A stretch of DNA of 64,000 bases, taken from NCBI RefSeq assembly GCF_001704415.2, contig NC_030808.1, positions 80,320,594-80,384,593 of the forward strand, given 5' to 3'. Within the stretch, counting starts at the first letter, position 1. Every line of letters starts with the position of its first letter. Of this stretch, positions 35,463 through 47,170 are shown piece by piece. The stretch comes from Capra hircus (taxonomy: Eukaryota > Chordata > Mammalia > Artiodactyla > Bovidae). Under the pieces are notes generated by a model, which had not been told where the DNA came from, ran no database searches, and saw nothing but the letters and a program-made list of their open reading frames with translations. The translations under genes and the position numbers were made by a program.

Positions 35463-35839
35463 GTGAGTGGGCAAATTCACGGGTATGGAATCTGTGAATG
35501 ACGAAGATCGAGTACCTTTCCCACCTTGGTGCTTGACCTGGTACCTTTCCCCAAGACATTAAGTATTAGACCTCTGTTGTCAAGTTTCTCTGTTTTCTGG
35601 GTTTTGTTATTTTACTTGTTTAGCTTTTTCATAACTCTAATACCCCAGTTGTTTTCAGAAAAGTATCTTGGCATTTTGGCAGATGCTTCCTAGTTGGGAA
35701 GAAACATATCAGAATCATCCAACCCATCCTGTTGCCTTGAAAAGCAGCCACCCTCCACAGGAGTCTAGCTGTCCCTTAGTTCTCACACCCGCCTCCCTCC
35801 TGGTTCTGAGTCCCACCAGTCCCCGGGCCAGCAGGGTCG

Positions 35840-35870
35840 TCCAGAGAGCTCACACACACACACACACACT
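35840..35870. repeat. (CA)n microsatellite
   Basis: A short 'cacacacacacacacac' run near 35851-35868 between unique sequences. 35463-35840 and 35870-36110 show no other feature. Confidence 0.8.
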
Positions 35871-36109
35871 GTTTTCTCACTTTCTCCTCAGTCTGTCTTG
35901 TTTGGGGTCTCTTAGGCAACAGAGAACAGTGAATCACCAAGCTTTCTTTCCAGCCCTTTGCCTGACTCGCCCTTAGTATCCGGAGAGAAGGATCCCTCTA
36001 TGCAGGGGAAGCCACTGTGTCCACGGGCACCTCCTCCCTCTGCCTCTTTCACTCAAGCCTCAAACTTCAAAATCAGAGAACTGTGTGCCCGGAGGGGCTG
36101 GGGGTCTTG

Positions 36110-36915
36110 CGTACACTATAACAAGGGAGAGAGAGGCTTTTTAATCCCAGTTTACAGACAAGGAACTCGGGCTCAGGGAGGATGAACAACTTGTCCAAGG
36201 TTACCGGTTCCCAAGTTCTGGTTCTTTCCTCTGCACCATGCAACTTCTGCCTCTCAACCTTCACAACATAGAACCAGGGTACCTTCCGGTCATAACATGA
36301 GCTATTTCTTTTTAAATAGCTTTATAGAGATATAATCCACACCATACAATTCATCTGTTGAAAATGTACAACTCAGCGGTTTTTAGTGTATTCACAGCCA
36401 TAAGCAACCATCTCCACAGTCAATTTTAGAGCATTTTTGTCACCTCAGAAAGAAACCTGCACTCTTTGGGGATCACTGCCATTGCCTACCCCCACCCCCA
36501 CCTTTCAGCCCTGGCAATCACCAATCTCCTTCATTCTTTTTATGACCAAATAATATTCCATTGTGTGGATATCCCACACTTTGTTGATCCATTCACCAGC
36601 TGATGAACATTTGAATTGTGTTGCTATAAACGTTCCTGCACAAATTTTTATGTGGACACATAGTTTCATTTTGCCTGAGTATACACCCAGCAGGGCAAAT
36701 AGGTCAGGGAGCCTAAGCTGTTTCTTCTTAAATGCTGGAAGCCTATGGGGACTTGAAGCCACACAGACCTTGGTTCAAAACTCTCCTACTTCCTAGCTAT
36801 AGGATTTCAGGCAAAAGCAAATCTCTTAGTCTCTGTTTTCTTGTATGTAAAATAAAGATAATTACACCCACTTCCCAGGGATTTTGCTGGCACTAGAAGT
36901 GATAATAAAGGGAAA
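36110..36915 (-). repeat. MIR - old L1 - MIR cluster
   Basis: An antisense MIR (36115-36240, 'cagtttacagacaaggaac') is followed by an antisense old L1 (36305-36710: 'atagagatataatccac', 'ccattcaccagctgatg'), then a sense MIR (36750-36915: 'ctagctataggatttcagg', 'ttgctggcactagaag'). The L1 part is homologous to 23105-23900. Confidence 0.65.
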
Positions 36916-38720
36916 TTCTTAATTCAGTGAATGATCCAAAGGAGCAGGTACTCGGTAAGGGCAGTTATTCTAAAATCCTCCCAAAGAGGGAATCCCTGCA
37001 GGAGCAGACGCGAGAGGAGTGCTTGGTGCTGAAAAGCTTGGAGCCCGTGGGCTGGTGGTCTCTTCAGTCCCTCCCCACTTTAACGATCCGTGAGTGTCTG
37101 GGAGACGGTGTCTGGTGAACAGGTATGGAGGAGGAAGGAAGGGGGCGGTTTACGGAGGCTGGGGAGGATTGCAGGGGAGCAGAGAACTCCTGCCCTTGAG
37201 GGGAGCAGCTACTTGCACAGAAAGGGGAAGGTGATCTCTCTCACTTCATTTCTTCCAGGCCTTGGGATGCCCCCTTGGTTTTCTCTTACCTCTGTAAACC
37301 ATCTCATTTCCTTTCTCTTTGGTGAAATGGCTTCCTGTTTCCCCAGTACCCCGGTGGCCCTTTGTGAGTCAGCAGCCTCCGGGGCTCAGCAACCTGGTTG
37401 AATGGTTCTGGAATTGATGAGCTCCAAGAGAAAGCCTGCCAGCACTTTGTCCCCTGGGAGGACACTGGGCAGAGATTTGTTCCCATTGTTCATGCCCCAC
37501 CTCCCTGAACAGGCCACATTAGCCCGCGCGCTGACCCGTGGGCCCGGACAATGGGGGTCTGTCTGGGGTGCTGACCTCTGCGCTTCTCAGCACACACCGC
37601 GTGCTGCGCGGAGCTCATGGGGAACTTGATGACCCTGACTAGTTCTGCAGGGTCCAGCACTCAGGACACCAAGAGAAATCTTTAGACCATGTGTTCCAGT
37701 GAGCCGAGGAGGGGCAGGGGGCTTTCTGCAGGTTGGTTATAAACTAGAAACAAAAGCATCTCAACCACTAACAAGCTTTGGAGGCCTCCTCTAAAACCCA
37801 GGGGTCTTTGCCGTGGAGAGGGAGCTGGCTGTGTCTCAGGCTCAAAGTCATACAGGTGCTATATAGGTGCTGTTCCAGAGTTGATAGGGCCCTTTCATAT
37901 GCAACTCCATATGTACCCCTCATCATGGTTATGAGAAAAAAAGACAATATTTTATTCCCACTTTACTTGTGAATACACTGAGTCACTGAAGGACTATGTG
38001 ACTGTAGGGGTCATTATAGACCTCTTGGGTCCCCATGGTCAGCAGCAGCCCTTTGGTATAACAGGTGCTCATGCCAAAAGTCTCTCCCATGATATGACAA
38101 CTTTGTAAAGATCATCTTAAGAAGGACGCATACTTTCTGAGTAGGTGGCTTCTGTGATTGAGTGAAATCCAGGTGAGCATAGGACTGCTGGGCTGGGGAG
38201 GGACATGTGAGTGTCAGGAAGCATGCATCAGAGAGACACATAGAGATGCTTTCTGTTTAGGCCGTGTTTTGTATTATCTTCTTCCGTTCTGCCTTTCATT
38301 TCTCTGGTTTCTGATTGGGCCCTGCCACAACAGGACAAGCTGACAGATCTGTCAAGCAAAGTGGAGGTTTGATGGGTTATCCTTCAGGCTTATCCTTTTA
38401 AGCAAAACCAGTTCATGAAAAGTTTCAAATGTACAAAACAAGTAAATTAGGGGGAGAATATTAACTTTAAAGTGGCTACTTACAGGAGTCTTTTAAAAGT
38501 TTCCATTGAAAATTTCAGCAAAATGCAATGCTCATGGAAGGCTTACTATCAAAGAGTTGTGTATTGAGTGAGAATCTATCACGTGGTAGATAAGGCTGAG
38601 GTACCCAGACTTATCAAAGGAGATGCTCTGAGTCTGTGACAGTCTCTTCCTGTCCTCACACCCTGAAAAGAGGACCCTCTCTCTGCCTTGGGGCCCACAC
38701 TTTAGAGTATCCTGTGTGCT
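36916..38720. other. Intergenic, largely unique
   Basis: A mildly CpG-enriched stretch lies at 37515-37620 ('agcccgcgcgctgaccc'). A degenerate antisense MIR is at 37895-38000. No exon-like frame with paired splice sites and no known coding similarity were seen. Confidence 0.35.
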
Positions 38721-38721
38721 G

Positions 38722-38941
38722 TGTGTGCTAAGTCGTTTCAGCTGCGTCCGATCCTGTGTGACCCCATGGACTGTAGCCCACCAGGTTCCTCTGTCCATGG
38801 ACTTCTCCAGGCAAAAATAGTGGAGTGCGTTGCTGTGCCCTTCTCCAAGGAATCTTCCTGACCCAGGGATCGAACCAGCATCTCTTATGTCTCCTGCATT
38901 GGCAGGAGGGTTCTTTACCACTAGTTCCACCTGGGAAGCCT
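38722..38941 (-). mobile_element. Bov-tA SINE
   Basis: Antisense copy from 'gtgctaagtcgtttcagctg' to 'ccacctgggaagcctc'. Its flanks carry 'tatcctgtgtg' and 'aggatcctacat', without a clean duplication. Confidence 0.85.
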
Positions 38942-39201
38942 CAGAAGGATCCTACATATCACAAACTCCAAAATACAAAGTGTTTTCTGCATTTCTGTCT
39001 AAATCTCTGTCTCTGTCTCTCTTTCTCTGGTTTGGTAACCAATTCGATAACGGTAATTATCCAGGAGAGGGTCACTTAGGCTGAAATGGATCCACTAGAC
39101 CAGGGGAGAGGGAGAAAATCACAGTCTCTGTCCTGGGAAACCAGAGAAACAGGGTCTGATTCAGGTTTTTATTTACTTGTTTGGGAAGGGTAGCTTCATT
39201 A

Positions 39202-39465
39202 GCTTCCTGGTGGCTCAGATGGTAAAGAATCTGCCTGCAATGCGGGAGATGCAGATTTGATCCCTGAGTCAGGAAGACGCCCTGGAGAAAGGAATGGTTA
39301 CCCACTCCAGTATTCTTGCCTGGAGAGATGGTTAGATAGCATCACTGATGCAAAGGACGTGAATTTGAGCAAACTCCAGGAGATGGTGACAGACAGGGTA
39401 GCCTGGCACGCTGCATTCCATGGAGCCACAGAGAGCACAGAGTCGGACAGGACTTAGAAACAACA
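39202..39465 (+). mobile_element. Bov-tA head joined to BovB-like tail
   Basis: A tRNA-like Bov-tA head ('ggtggctcagatggtaaag') runs into a BovB 3' tail segment ('gttagatagcatcactgatg', 'gagatggtgacagacagg'). The whole is flanked by GCTTCATTA (39192-39200 and after 39465), which indicates one composite insertion. Confidence 0.75.
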
Positions 39466-39474
39466 TGCTTCATT

Positions 39475-39850
39475 AAATTCACCCTTTAAAGTATTTGCCT
39501 TGATGACTTTTGATCAGTGTCTACAGTTGTGTAACCACCTGCACGATCAAGGTCTAGACCACTTTCATCACCCAGTTAAATTCCCCTCTGCCCCTTGCAG
39601 CCAATCCTCTCCACCCTTCTTTCTCTGGAACCACTGCTCTGTCTTGTCTCCCCATAGCCCCCCTTCTAGAACGCCATGAAGGTGGATCATGCAGCCCGGA
39701 GCCCTCCGTGCCTGGATTCTTCTCTTAACATGATGCTTTTGAGATATATCTGACTTGTTGCAGATTAGTAGTCTATTTGTTTAAGTTACTGAGTGGTGTT
39801 CTACTGTATGGATATACCACATTTTGCTTTATCACTTACCAGCTGAAGGA
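39475..39850 (-). repeat. Old L1 antisense fragment
   Basis: 'gtgtaaccacctgcacgatc', 'gaccactttcatcaccc', 'tctgtcttgtctcccc' and 'gtatggatataccacattttg' match the same old L1 segment seen at 23105-23900 and 36305-36710. Confidence 0.7.
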
Positions 39851-40415
39851 AATTGGGTTGCTTCCAGAAGGCCTGCCTTGTTGACAGTCACTTCCTATCA
39901 CACAAAGAAGGCATTTAGCCAAAGCATTTTCTATAAGATAACTCTTTCTCTTCTCTGTACTTGGGTGATGTGGTTTAGCGAGGTACTTAGAATTGCCTGG
40001 AATTCCTGGTTTGGCAAAATGACACTCAGACTCAGAGAGAGGAACCTGCTTACCTCAACTCCCTGGCGACCTTGATTAGGTCTGTCCCTATCGGTTCTGA
40101 GGGTCTAGTCACCAACTGGTAGTCCTGGGCCCAGGTCCAGCTAATGCCCTATCCTGGCTCACAGGTTCACAGGTAGCCAGGCTGACCCAGGGGAGAGCTC
40201 ACCGCTTTTAGTCTCTGGGGGGCAAGGGTGGTGCTGGGGAATAGGTTGCGAGGTCCCAGGCCTATTGAGGGAGTAGCTTTGTGCAGTGTCTCCAATTTTA
40301 GCCATCTGGATGTATGGGCCTCTGTTTTCACTCTTGCTCTAGGCCTGCTTCCGTTGGTAGCTGGGGAGGCTGGTCTGGGGCCTCTTCATCAGCAAATGTT
40401 GCCTCTACACTGGTG

Positions 40416-40428
40416 GCCCTCTAGTGGC
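40416..40428 (-). promoter_or_regulatory. CTCF-like motif, reverse
   Basis: The + strand reads GCCCTCTAGTGG; the reverse strand reads CCACTAGAGGGC, a near-consensus CTCF core. It faces the forward motif at 30816, so the two are convergent about 9.6 kb apart around CRYGS exons 2 and 3. Confidence 0.5.
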
Positions 40429-41164
40429 ACAGAGGACACAATTCCGTGTCTAAAAGCACCTGCTCTGCCTCCAGAGCATAGCTCCTGTGCCGGGAGGATC
40501 TTACCTCATTGTTCCATCTGGTCCCCTGACTGACGGCAGCTGTCCGGCCAAGAGAAAACAACCCGTGCTTGGCAGTCCTCCCCGGCGTCCTGATCGACTG
40601 CCTCGCTCACCCCCCACAGCAGCTGTTTCCTCCTCACCACCCTCCAGGCTCCCCACACACCCGGTCTCTCCAGATACCTCCACCTCCTACTCGGTGGGAA
40701 CAAGAAAGACCGCAGGACCAGGCTTACTCAGCCCCCTCCCCGCTCCCCACAGGATTCTTCCTGTCTCCAAAACATCAGGGATCCCTGACATTTTGTTCTG
40801 GTCAAGGGTGGATCCACCTTCCTCTCTTTCCACATAAAGACTCCCGTATCTAAGTTTCCTGAGCCACAGGCTCCAGCTTTCATCGTGTCCTTGTCTCCTC
40901 CCATTTCTACTCGATCACAAAATCCTAACTTCTGTGGATCCTCCAAGGCTCCCTCTCTGACCCTACCCGCCCCCCGCCCCCCAGGCACACACTCTTGTGC
41001 CTCTGTTCAATCTCCCCCCTCCCCACCCTAGGCCTCCAGGCTTCTCTCACTCCTCGCCCATCCATCAGCCTTCCTGTGTTCAGAGTGTTCTTTCAAAACC
41101 ACAGTTGTGATTGTGTCACTTCCTTGATTTAAACCCTTCTAGTGAATTTCTCAGGTTTGGAGTG

Positions 41165-42912
41165 TTCTGAACCAAATCAATGCAAAGAAATAGAGAAAAA
41201 CAACAGAATGGGAAAGACTAGAGATCTCTTCAAGAAAATTAGAGATACCAAGGGAACATTTCATGCAAAGATGGGCTCAATAAAGGACAGAAATGGTATG
41301 GACCGAACAGAAGCAGGAGATATTAAGAAGAGGTGACAAGAATACACAGAAGAATTGTACAAAAAAGATCTTCATGACCAAGATAGTCACAATGGTGTGA
41401 TCACTCACCTAGAGCCAGACATCCTGGAATGTGAAGTCAAGTGGGCCTTAGAAAGCATCACAATGAACAAAGTTAGTGGAGGTAATGGAATTCCAGTGGA
41501 GCTATTTCAAATCCTGAACGATGCTGCACTCAATATGCCAGCAAATTTGGAAAACTCAGCAGTGGCCACAGGATTGGAAAAGGTCAGTTTTCATTCCAAT
41601 CCCAAAGAAAGGCAATGCCAAAGAATGCTCAAACTACCACACAATTGCATTCACCTCACATGCTAGTAAAGTAATGCTCAAAATTCTCCAAGCCAAGCTT
41701 CAGCAATACGTGAACCATGAACTTCTAGATGTTCAAGCTGGTTTTAGAAAAAGGCAGAGGAACCAAAGATCAAATTGCCAACATCTTCTGGATTATGGAA
41801 AAAGCAAGAGAGTTCCAGAAAAACATCTATTTCTGCTTTATTGACTATGCCAAAGCCTTTGTGTGGATCACAATAAACTGTGGAAAATTCTGAAAGAGAT
41901 GGGAATACCAGACCACCTGACCTGCCTCTTGAGAAACCTATATGCAGGTCAGGAAGCAACAGTTAGAACTGGACATGGAACAACAGACTGGTTCCAAATA
42001 AGAAAAGGAGTACGTCAAGGCTGTATATTGTCACTCTGCTTATTTAACTCATATGCAGAGTACATCATGAGAAACGCTGGGCTGGAAGAAGCACAAGCCG
42101 GAATTAAGATTGCCAAGAGGAATATCAATAACTTCAGATATGCAGATGACACCACCCTTATGGCAGAAAGTGAAGAGGAACTAAAAAGCCTCTTGATGAA
42201 AGTGAAAGAGGAGAGTGAAAAAGTTGGCTTAAAGCTCAACATTCAGAAAACGAAGATCATGGCATCTGGTCCCATCACTTCATGGGAAATAGATGGGGAA
42301 ACAGTGGAAAACTTTATTTTGGGGGGCTCCAAAATCACTGCAGATGGTGACTGCAGCCATGAAATTAAAAGACACTTACTCCTTGGAAGGAAAATTATGA
42401 CCAGCCCTAGATAGCATATTCAAAAGCAGAGACATTTCTTGGCCAACAAAGGTCCGTCTAGTCAAGGCTATGGTTTTTCCAGTGGTCATGTATGGATGTG
42501 AGAGTTGGACTGTGAAGAAGGCTGAGCACTGAAGAATTGGTGCTTTTGAACTGTGGTGTTGGAGAAGACTCTTGATAGTCCCTTGGACTGCAAGGAGATC
42601 CAACCAGTCCATTCTGAAAGAGATCAGCCCTGGGATTTCTTTGGAGGGAATGATGCTGAAGCTGAAACTCCAGTACTTTGGCTACCTCATGCAAAGAGTT
42701 GACTCACTGAAAAGAACTCTGATGCTGGGAAAAGTTGGGGGCAGGAGGAGAAGGGGACGACAGAGGATGAGATGGCTGGATGGCATCACCTACTCAATGG
42801 ACATAAGTTTGAGTGAAGTCCGGGAGTTGGTGATGGACAGGGAGGCCTGGCATGCTGCAATTCGTGGGGTTGCAAAGAGTTGGACACAACTGAGCGACTG
42901 AACTGAGCTAAA
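41165..42912 (+). mobile_element. BovB LINE, long dead copy with reverse transcriptase remnant
   Basis: About 1.75 kb of sense BovB, 5'-truncated, from before the reverse transcriptase domain to the 3' tail ending 'actgagcgactgaactgagc'. The second catalytic box YADD has codons at 42139-42150. Several frame breaks and stops are present. Around 41860 four bases are missing relative to the family consensus as I know it, in the 'AKAF-VDH' region, which removes the first catalytic aspartate of motif A and shifts the frame. The copy is clearly inactive. It sits inside an L2-like stretch (40600-41140, 43130-43500). Confidence 0.92.
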
Positions 42913-43714
42913 TCCAGACTTCCCAGGCCTTGGCCCACATCCCCCACGAGGTAGCACCCTGTGCCACTGGCCTGGGGTGCTGTTGTGCAGTGACTGTGCA
43001 GGGCCATCCAGCCACGTGGAGAAAGGGGCTTGGGAAAACTGCAGGCCCACAGAGGGGTTCACGGGCCTCATCTCTTTCCACTCTCCCAGGCTCCCTCACC
43101 CCCACCTCCAACCCACAGCACTCACAGTGAATCTGTGAATCACTGATAATCCTTCAAAGGCAGCCTGCTGTTTCCCGCCAGGAATCATCCTCCCTACCTT
43201 TCCCTGGTAAGTCTTCTCCTCATCCTGGCTATCAGCTCAGATGTTTCCTGGGGTAGGGGTAGGGGTGTGGGAACGAGCTGGGGGAGGGCAGGGAGCGTCT
43301 CCTCTGCTGACTTCACCTCTTCCCATCTGGTTACACGCTCTCATCTGAGCTCCTGCCACTCTCCACCCTCATCAGTACCCCAGTCCCCTGTATCCTCAGT
43401 CACAGCCGTCTCTCCACATTTCTCTCCTCCTTAGATCATGAACTCCTTGAGGTCGGAGGCTGTCTCTCATCCATATATCACCAGGGTGGATGTCTGTTGT
43501 TACATGGACATTTACTGTGCACCTACTATGTGTCAGGTGTTTTGTGTACATTGCCCATACTGCTGGGCTAGGAAGAAAGATTTCTCCTGAAGACCTAAAC
43601 TTAGGCATAATTTACTAAGAATAACAGCAGGGATGTTCAAAGCCATCTTTGGACAACAGAAAGACTCCTCACCCTCCGAGTTTTATTGTACCCTAATGGA
43701 AATTTTAATTGCAG
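42913..43714. other. Intergenic, L2-like and MIR-like debris
   Basis: An L2-like block runs about 43330-43480 ('tagatcatgaactccttgag'), and an antisense MIR-like 'tgtgcacctactatgtgtc' lies at 43516-43534. No coding evidence. Confidence 0.4.
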
Positions 43715-43941
43715 GTGTGCATGCTGAGTTGCTTCACTTAGCGTGTCCTACTCTTTGCAACCCTAAGGGCTGTAGCCCATCAGGCTCCTCTGTCCATGGG
43801 ATTCTCCAGGGAAGAATACTGGAGTGGGTTGCCATGCTCTCCTCCAGGGGATTTTCCCAACCCAGGGATCCAACCCGCATTTCTTATGTCTCCTGCATTG
43901 GCAGGCGGGTTCTTTACCACTAGTGTCACCTGGGAAGCCCC
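43715..43941 (-). mobile_element. Bov-tA SINE
   Basis: Antisense Bov-tA from 'tgcatgctgagttgcttcac' to 'gtcacctgggaagcccc'. Confidence 0.87.
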
Positions 43942-44529
43942 TTTATGAGCAAGGATGAGTTAATAAACAGGGCGGGTTTGGTGAGCCATGGAATCTAAGA
44001 AAAGTCGAGTCTCAGGGACAATGTTGGGTGAGTAGGTAAGAATGTCCTAGCACTGACTTTGGAAGAGGAAGCCTGGGGGTACCTTCCCAAGGACAGGAGG
44101 TGGAGGAGGCAGGCTTTCGATGGCTGGATTCTCTAGCTGACAGCTGTCAGACATGAGGCCTGCAGCTATCCTCATCTGAGTCCCTGTTTTTCAAACTCGA
44201 CTCTGATTCTGACCTGGCTTCTGACTAATGTGACTGTGGGTTGGGCATAAGGGCTAAGAGCTCTGTGTCCTCCAGTTGTTATTACTCATAAATTACTGTC
44301 CCATCTTTATTGCACTGATACAAGTTGGTTTCTGGACTTACAATGCTGAAGACCAAATCTTGCACCAGGACAACCTTACCAAAGTGATGAAAGTTATTCT
44401 GTGAAAAAAACCTTAGGACACAGCAGCATTCCCAGGAGGTGACATGTCAGTGGAGCTATGTAGCTACGAATGAGAACTTTTTGAATTTAGACATATGGCC
44501 AAGTATAATGGCTAACTGTAGGCTCTAGG

Positions 44530-45700
44530 AATAGATGACACAGATTCAAATTCTGGTAAATTATTTACTGTTGCTGTGCCTCAATTTCCTCATCTACTAA
44601 ATGGGAATAGTGAAACTGCCTACCTGTCATTGTTTTCTCTACATCTTAGGTCTGTTCCACCATTGCTTTTCTCTGCATCTTAAGCCTGTTCCATCATTGC
44701 ACTGATTCTCAGCCAGAAATGCTAAATGAGAAGTTACGGATGAGCAAGCTAAAGCTCAGAGGGTTAAAGTAACTGTTCCAGGCTCACAGAGCCACAGGTG
44801 ATGGAGCCCAGATTCAAACCCAGGCTGCCCATTCCCTTTCTGTCCTATCCACTTCCTTACCAGGCAAGACACCATAGCTTACATTTCTGAACCACAGATA
44901 GGGGCCCCGGGCCTCTGCTTGCACTGGTTCTACCTGCTGCTTTAACTGAGCACTGACCTGCCACTGCTGCTGGCAATACCCACTAGCAAAGGGAAGCCTC
45001 AGGCAGACAGGCAGAGGTGGGTTTTCCAGATGTTTTTATCCTTTCAGTGGAGCTGTGGGCTGTCTTCTTTCAGGTGGACAGAATTTTTTTCCCTGCCCTT
45101 ATATAAACATTGGCATAGACTTCCCTGTTTCTAACTGGGGAGAAAAAAAAAAGGTTGATATTTTAATAAATATGATAAAAAAATTATCTAAAGTGATGAT
45201 AGCATGTGATTCAAAGCCCCCAGGGTGCTGTTAACAATTTGGCATTTCCAATTCTGATGGGAATACTAATGGCAGTCTAGAAGCAGTGTCGTTATGATTA
45301 AGACACTGCAACTGTAGAAACTTAGAAGTGTGAACTGCAGCATAGGAACAAGTGCCAACATCCCACCAGAGCCAGTTGTGTATGTCAGTTTTGGTTGGCT
45401 CCCCCTTCGCAACTCAAGTTCTAGTTTCTTCACAAGGAACACCAAGAGGTTTCCTGGGATCAAAGACTATCTGAGCTGCTGCAGATGCTAGAGCTTCTAG
45501 TCCATCGCCCTGCCTGGCAGAGGAGGACACAGGGCCAGAGAGGATGCATGCCTTGCCCAAGGTCACCAAGTTCAACAGGGCACAGCTGGGAGTAGGATCC
45601 AGGCCTTTTTCCCCAGACCAGCACCCTCTGTCTTATACCACACCACCTGTGTATTCCCCTCTCTAAGCTCCATTTTTTCCCTCTGTAAAATGGTGTTCTA
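44530..45700. repeat. MIR-rich stretch
   Basis: MIR pieces: sense at 44530-44640 ('ctcaatttcctcatctac'), antisense at 44740-44860 ('gctcacagagccacaggtg') and antisense at 45490-45610 ('cccaaggtcaccaagttc'). 43942-44530 holds nothing I recognise. Confidence 0.5.
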
Positions 45701-46046
45701 GTCAGTTGGGGCTGCAGTAACAAATAACCATAGACTGGGTAGCCTAAGTAGCAGACATTTATTTCTCACAGTTCTGGAAGCTGGGAAGTCCAAGGTCGAG
45801 GCATGGGCAGATTTGGTGTCTGGTGAGAGCTTGCTTCCCGGGATGCAGGTGGCTGTCTTGTGTCTTCACAGGCAGAGAGCAGAGAGGAAGTCTGCAATCC
45901 TGTTCCTGAGGGCTCTACCCTCACAACCTAATTTTGTGTTTTATAGTTTGTCCTGACAGATCATTTTAATAATATCTTAATCCTTGACTCAGTTGAAATC
46001 TTAGTAATTTGTATAAGCCACAGGTAATTAAACATTTCTAGGTTGG

Positions 46047-46258
46047 GCTTCCCAGGTGGTGCTAGTGTTAAAGGACCCACCTGCCAGTGCCGGAGACATA
46101 AGAGATACAGACTGAATCCCTGGGTCGGGAAAATCCCCCGGAGGAGGGCATGGCAACCTACTCCAGCATTCTTGCTGGGATGATCCCATGCACAGAGGAG
46201 CCTGGCAGGCTGTGGCCCAAGGGTCGCAAACAGCGAGACACGAATGAAGTGACTTAGC
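46047..46258 (+). mobile_element. Bov-tA SINE nested in L1 insertion
   Basis: Sense Bov-tA from 'gggcttcccaggtggtgc' to 'gagacacgaatgaagtgac'. Confidence 0.85.
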
Positions 46259-46349
46259 TTGCAGATTTTAACAAGACTTTGTGTAATTTTTGGGGAAAGA
46301 ACCTGGGGTCTTTGGAGACACACGAAAGAGAAACTTTCTTTTTTTCAGT

Positions 46350-46392
46350 TATATATATATATAATGGTTTTATATATATATATATATAATAT
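46350..46392. repeat. (TA)n microsatellite
   Basis: Two (TA)n runs are separated by 'atggttt': one at about 46351-46364, the other at about 46371-46390. The whole is nearly self-complementary and could extrude a cruciform. Confidence 0.8.
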
Positions 46393-46959
46393 GATGGTCA
46401 TTCTGACCAGTGTGAAGTGATAATTGATTGTGGTTTTGATTTGCATTTCTCTAATGATTAGTGACTTGGAGATTCTGTATGTCTTCTTTGGAGAAATGTC
46501 TACTTAGGTCTTCTGTCCATTTTTTGATTGTTTTTTTTTTTTTAATTGAACCCTCACAACCTAAAGGCCCTATCTTCAAATACCACCACATTGGAGATTA
46601 GGCTTCAATATATGAATTTACAGGGGACACACAGACGTTCAGTCCAGAGCAAATGTAAATTTAAAATAATTCTTAGATTGTTGAGAGAATTAAATGGGAT
46701 AGTTTCTGAGAGTTGCTCTGTCAATTGCAGGTACTATCAGGTGTGGGTACGCAGTGGTGGGAACACACGTGTGTTTTAGAGGCTGGCCTGGTTGGAACCC
46801 TTGCTTCCCACTTGCTTCGCACAACTCCAGTTTCTATAAAATGGGGTGATCTCATCTTCTGCATAAAGCTGTTATTTAATTTTTATAATTGACTTTTTTT
46901 TTTACCTTCAAAGATGCATGTTTGTCCCCCTTTTTAAGATGTTTTCATTGACTTTTTTT

Positions 46960-47170
46960 TCAGGTTAAAATTTATGAAATATCTCAGAGACATTTTCTGT
47001 AGGCCAATGTTTTTATTATTATGGCAAAAGTCACTTGATATGAAACATATTATTTTAACCATGTTTAACCGCACAGTTCAGTGGCACTAAGGATATTCAC
47101 ATTGTTGTACAACTCTCACCTTCATCCATCTCTTGAATTTTTCACCTTTCTAAGCTGAAATAAGATTTAA
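46960..47170 (-). repeat. Old L1 antisense fragment
   Basis: 'aagtcacttgatatgaaac', 'cgcacagttcagtggcac', 'gttgtacaactctcaccttc' is the same old L1 region seen at 23105, 36305 and 39475. 47170-48090 is otherwise unique, with an MIR/L2-like 'tactggggatagagcagtg' piece near 47990. Confidence 0.65.

Larger units (their letters stand above)
45932..46549 (-). mobile_element. L1-type insertion with 15-bp target duplication
   Basis: ACCCTCACAACCTAA is exactly duplicated at 45917-45931 and 46550-46564. The insert ends in antisense L1 ORF2 sequence ('ttggagaaatgtctacttag', 'ttctgtccattttttgattg') and contains a Bov-tA SINE and a TA microsatellite. The left 110 bp are not recognisable L1 and lack a clear T-run, so the insertion may include transduced or rearranged DNA. 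Confidence 0.75.
45690..46660 (+). repeat. Mammalian interspersed repeat split by an L1-type insertion
   Basis: The left half (45690-45931, 'aataaccatagactgggtag', 'tttctcacagttctggaag') and right half (46550-46660, 'taccaccacattggagatt', 'aggggacacacagacgttc') are consecutive parts of one common mammalian repeat whose name I cannot give with confidence. The halves are separated by the insertion at 45932-46549. Confidence 0.65.

Noticed and set aside
37515..37620. Possible second CpG island
   Set aside because: Only about 100 bp long with few CpGs, and no exon or start evidence next to it.
40228..40853. Overlapping proline-rich frames on both strands
   Set aside because: The region is C-rich and L2-like; the frames follow composition.
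41863..42414. 183-codon reverse-transcriptase frame as a host gene
   Set aside because: It is part of a 5'-truncated, frame-broken BovB LINE.
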